Shown in pieces: positions 5,193 through 7,205 of a DNA stretch of 7,205 bases. Positions within the stretch are counted from its first letter, which is position 1; the number at the start of each line of letters is the position of its first letter. The stretch is from Pseudomonadota bacterium (GTDB taxonomy: Bacteria > Pseudomonadota > Alphaproteobacteria > Acetobacterales > Acetobacteraceae), in assembly GCA_021815835.1 (NCBI GenBank), contig JAKAZN010000083.1, forward strand, positions 1-7,205, read 5' to 3'. The notes under the pieces were generated by a model, which saw nothing but the letters and a program-made list of their open reading frames with translations, was not told the origin of the DNA and did no database searches. The translations under genes were made by a program, and so were the position numbers.

Positions 5193-7067
5193 TCAGGCGA
5201 CCAGCGGCGCCCGCTCCGCCGCCGCGCGCGCCCAGGCCAGCGCCGCGTCCTCGTCGAACAGTTCGGTCAGCTTCTTCATCATCGTGCCGCCGAGTTCCTC
5301 GGCGTCCACGATGGTGACGGCGCGGCGGTAGTAGCGCGTCACGTCGTGGCCGATGCCGATGGCGATGAGTTCGACGAAGTCGCGCGACTCGATGTCGCGG
5401 ATCACTTCCCGAAGATGGCGCTCCAGGTAATTGCCAGGATTGACCGACAGCGTGCTGTCATCGACCGGCGCGCCATCGCTGATCACCATCAGGATGCGGC
5501 GGTGCTCCGCCCGCGCCAGCAGGCGGCGATAGGCCCACAGCAGCGCCTCCCCGTCGATGTTCTCCTTCAGCAGGCCTTCGCGCAGCATCAGGCCGAGATT
5601 CTTGCGTGCCCGCCGCCACGGCGCGTCCGCCGCCTTGTAGATGATGTGGCGCAGATCGTTCAGCCGGCCGGGGTTGCGCGGCTTGCCCTCGGCCACCCAG
5701 CGCTCGCGCGACTGGCCGCCCTTCCAGGCGCGGGTGGTGAAGCCCAGGACCTCCACCTTGACCGCGCAGCGTTCCAGCGTGCGCGCCAGGATGTCGCCGC
5801 ACATGGCCGCGACGGTGATCGGCCGGCCGCGCATGGAGCCGGAATTGTCGATCAGCAGCGTCACCACGGTGTCGCGGAATTCGGTGTCGCGCTCGCGCTT
5901 GTAGGACAGCGCGAGGAGCGGGTTGACCACCACCCGGGCCAGCCGGCCGGCATCCAGCAGCCCTTCCTCCAGGTCGAAATCCCAGGCGCGCTGCTGCTGC
6001 GCCAGCAGGCGGCGTTGCAGGCGGTTGGCCAGCTTGGCGACCACCCCCTGCAGATGCTGCAACTGCTGGTCGAGCTGCTGGCGCAGCCGCGTCAGCTCAT
6101 CCGGATCGACCAGGTCCTCGGCGCCGATCTCCTCGTCGAAGGCGCGGGTGAAGGCGCGATAGGCGGCCTCGTTGTCCGCGGCCGGACGGTCGCGGCGGGG
6201 CTGCGGGCCGCTCGGCTTGTCCTCCCCCTGCGCGGTCGCGGCCTCGTCCTCGGCGTCCTCGCTGTCGTCCTCCTCGGCGGCGTCGCCCTGCATCTCCTCC
6301 GGCTCGGCGCCGAGCGTGCTCTCGCTCTCGCTCTGGCTGTCGCCCTCGCTGTCCTGGCTCGCGTCCTGCGGGCCGGACTGCTCGGCGCCGGCCTCCGCCT
6401 CGTCCCCTTGCTCCGGTTCGGCCTCCGCCTCGGCCTCGGCGAGGTCGAGGGCGGCGAGCAGCTTGCGGGCGGCGCGGGCGAACGCCGCCTGCTCGTCCTG
6501 GGTGCGCGCCATCTCGTCCAGCGCCCGCTCGGCGGCCGGGCCGAGCGTGTCGCGCCACTGCTCCAGCGCGCGGCCCGCCGCCTCCGGGCTGTGCTCCCCG
6601 GACATGCGCTCGCGCGCCAGCAGCGACAGCGCGGCGGCGACCGGCAACTGCTCCCGCTTCGTCATGCGGTCGTAGCCCTCGGCCTCGCACGTCTCGGCCA
6701 GATGGGCGCGCAGATTGGCGGCCACGCCCGCCATGTGGCGGGCGCCGACCACCTCGACGCGCGCCTGTTCCAGCGCGTCATAGGCGTCGCGGGCGTCGCG
6801 CTGGGCGGGCATGCGGGCGGCGTGGACGGCATCGTCGTGGTGGCGCACCCGCAGCGCGAGACTGTCGGCGACCCCGCGCAGCCGCGCCATCTCGGCCGCC
6901 GGCAGGGCGCGCGTCGGCAGCGGCAGCCGCGCCCGCTTGCCGGCCAGCCCCGAGGGGCCGGGCTGGAAAGCCACCTGCACCTCGTTGCTCTGCGCGATCG
7001 CCCGCAGCGTGCCGGCGGTGGCGCGCTTGAAGTCCTCGGCGCGGGGAGTGTCCTTAGCGGGCGTCAC
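5193..7067 (-). CDS. cobT: Aerobic cobaltochelatase subunit CobT
   Basis: CobT works with CobS (AAA+ ATPase) and CobN (large chelatase) to insert cobalt into hydrogenobyrinic acid a,c-diamide using ATP, in the oxygen-dependent cobalamin pathway in the cytoplasm. The 624-residue product matches the family (about 630). The N-terminal domain includes [13 protein letters not shown] (13-25) and [20 protein letters not shown] (32-51). A strongly acidic Glu/Asp/Ser/Gln linker spans about 209-285. A helical region rich in Leu and Gln (about 322-360) follows. The C-terminal VWA domain (about 400-605) has the MIDAS motif DNSGSM (407-412) and the ISDGAPVDD segment (529-537). The start is a GTG at 7067, with no obvious ribosome binding site. 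It is preferred because it keeps the conserved N-terminal segment and there is an in-frame TAA at 7098-7100. CobS and CobN are not in this window; cobS is often next to cobT, and here could lie only beyond the right edge or elsewhere. Confidence 0.96.
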   Translation of the reverse strand: MTPAKDTPRAEDFKRATAGTLRAIAQSNEVQVAFQPGPSGLAGKRARLPLPTRALPAAEMARLRGVADSLALRVRHHDDAVHAARMPAQRDARDAYDALEQARVEVVGARHMAGVAANLRAHLAETCEAEGYDRMTKREQLPVAAALSLLARERMSGEHSPEAAGRALEQWRDTLGPAAERALDEMARTQDEQAAFARAARKLLAALDLAEAEAEAEPEQGDEAEAGAEQSGPQDASQDSEGDSQSESESTLGAEPEEMQGDAAEEDDSEDAEDEAATAQGEDKPSGPQPRRDRPAADNEAAYRAFTRAFDEEIGAEDLVDPDELTRLRQQLDQQLQHLQGVVAKLANRLQRRLLAQQQRAWDFDLEEGLLDAGRLARVVVNPLLALSYKRERDTEFRDTVVTLLIDNSGSMRGRPITVAAMCGDILARTLERCAVKVEVLGFTTRAWKGGQSRERWVAEGKPRNPGRLNDLRHIIYKAADAPWRRARKNLGLMLREGLLKENIDGEALLWAYRRLLARAEHRRILMVISDGAPVDDSTLSVNPGNYLERHLREVIRDIESRDFVELIAIGIGHDVTRYYRRAVTIVDAEELGGTMMKKLTELFDEDAALAWARAAAERAPLVA

Positions 7068-7097
7068 GATCTGAACTGCGATCAGGACGATGCAGGA

Positions 7098-7205
7098 TTA
7101 ACGCCGCTGGCCGGCGCATCCGCCGTCGTTTGAGTTTGCGGGGTTGCGGGCGAGGGTCTCGGCGCCTGAGGGCGCTTTCCATGCATAGATCTCGGCGCCT
7201 GAGGG
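7098..7205 (-). CDS. 3' end of an unrecognised reading frame with an 11-residue repeat (5' end outside window)
   Basis: On the minus strand a frame enters from the right edge and runs 35 codons to a TAA at 7098-7100, 30 bases before the cobT start. The visible tail contains PSGAEIYAWKA followed by PSGAETLARN, that is, two copies of an 11-residue unit, then a polar end rich in Asn, Gly and Arg. I do not recognise the family, and it does not resemble the C-terminus of CobS. Support for coding is the protein-like repeat, the strand shared with cobT and the operon-like spacing. Against it, the piece is very short and a plus-strand frame across the same repeat is also open. If it is real, it may be co-transcribed with cobT. 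Confidence 0.4.
   Translation of the reverse strand, partial: PSGAEIYAWKAPSGAETLARNPANSNDGGCAGQRR
7157..7205. repeat. Start of a 33-base tandem repeat at the window edge
   Basis: TCTCGGCGCCTGAGGG occurs at 7157-7172 and again, identical over 16 bases, at 7190-7205, giving a period of 33 bases (11 codons). The second copy is cut by the window end, so more units may follow. Each copy contains the palindrome GGCGCC. A period divisible by three fits a repeat inside a coding sequence. Confidence 0.7.

Noticed and set aside
5130..7133. A 667-codon open frame on the plus strand antisense to cobT
   Set aside because: It mirrors cobT codons, its Leu/Arg/Gly/Ala-rich stretches are the antisense of the acidic linker, and cobT on the other strand has clear motifs.
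7157..7205. CRISPR-like repeat at the right edge
   Set aside because: Only two copies of 16 bases are seen, with a 17-base gap and a codon-length period; a coding tandem repeat explains it better, and no cas gene is nearby.

Overview
The window is GC-rich, densely coding bacterial DNA. The gene set (mutL, pgi, and the aerobic cobaltochelatase subunit gene cobT) and the high-GC codon use suggest an alphaproteobacterium, most likely of the Rhodospirillales/Acetobacteraceae type. That placement is inference from gene families only; no rRNA or other taxonomic marker is present.

Left block (1-2688, minus strand): pgi (glucose-6-phosphate isomerase, complete) is followed after 8 bases by mutL (mismatch repair ATPase, whose 3' end lies beyond base 1). 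The spacing suggests one transcript. A TACACT hexamer lies exactly six bases before the pgi ATG, so pgi may be transcribed as a leaderless mRNA.

Middle block (2770-5140): this is a divergent regulator/oxidoreductase cassette. A LysR-type regulator on the minus strand faces an NmrA-like NAD(P)-binding protein on the plus strand across a 119-base control region. That region carries a T-N11-A dyad and three copies of a TTCCA element. The NmrA-like gene is interrupted: its N-terminal part (3789-4400) and C-terminal part (4397-4672) lie in different frames, as expected from loss of one base near 4379. A small alpha/beta protein of unknown function (4757-5140) follows on the same strand.

Right block (5193-7205, minus strand): a complete cobT with a C-terminal VWA/MIDAS domain and a long acidic linker converges on the small gene with 52 bases between them. 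Upstream of cobT is the 3' end of an unrecognised reading frame. It contains a 33-base tandem period (11 residues) that runs off the window edge.

Most of the window is ordinary housekeeping and cofactor metabolism. I do not see a convincing new system. The items worth a second look are the broken NmrA-like gene with its regulator and small partner, the architecture of the divergent control region, the possible leaderless start of pgi, and the repeat-bearing tail at the right edge.
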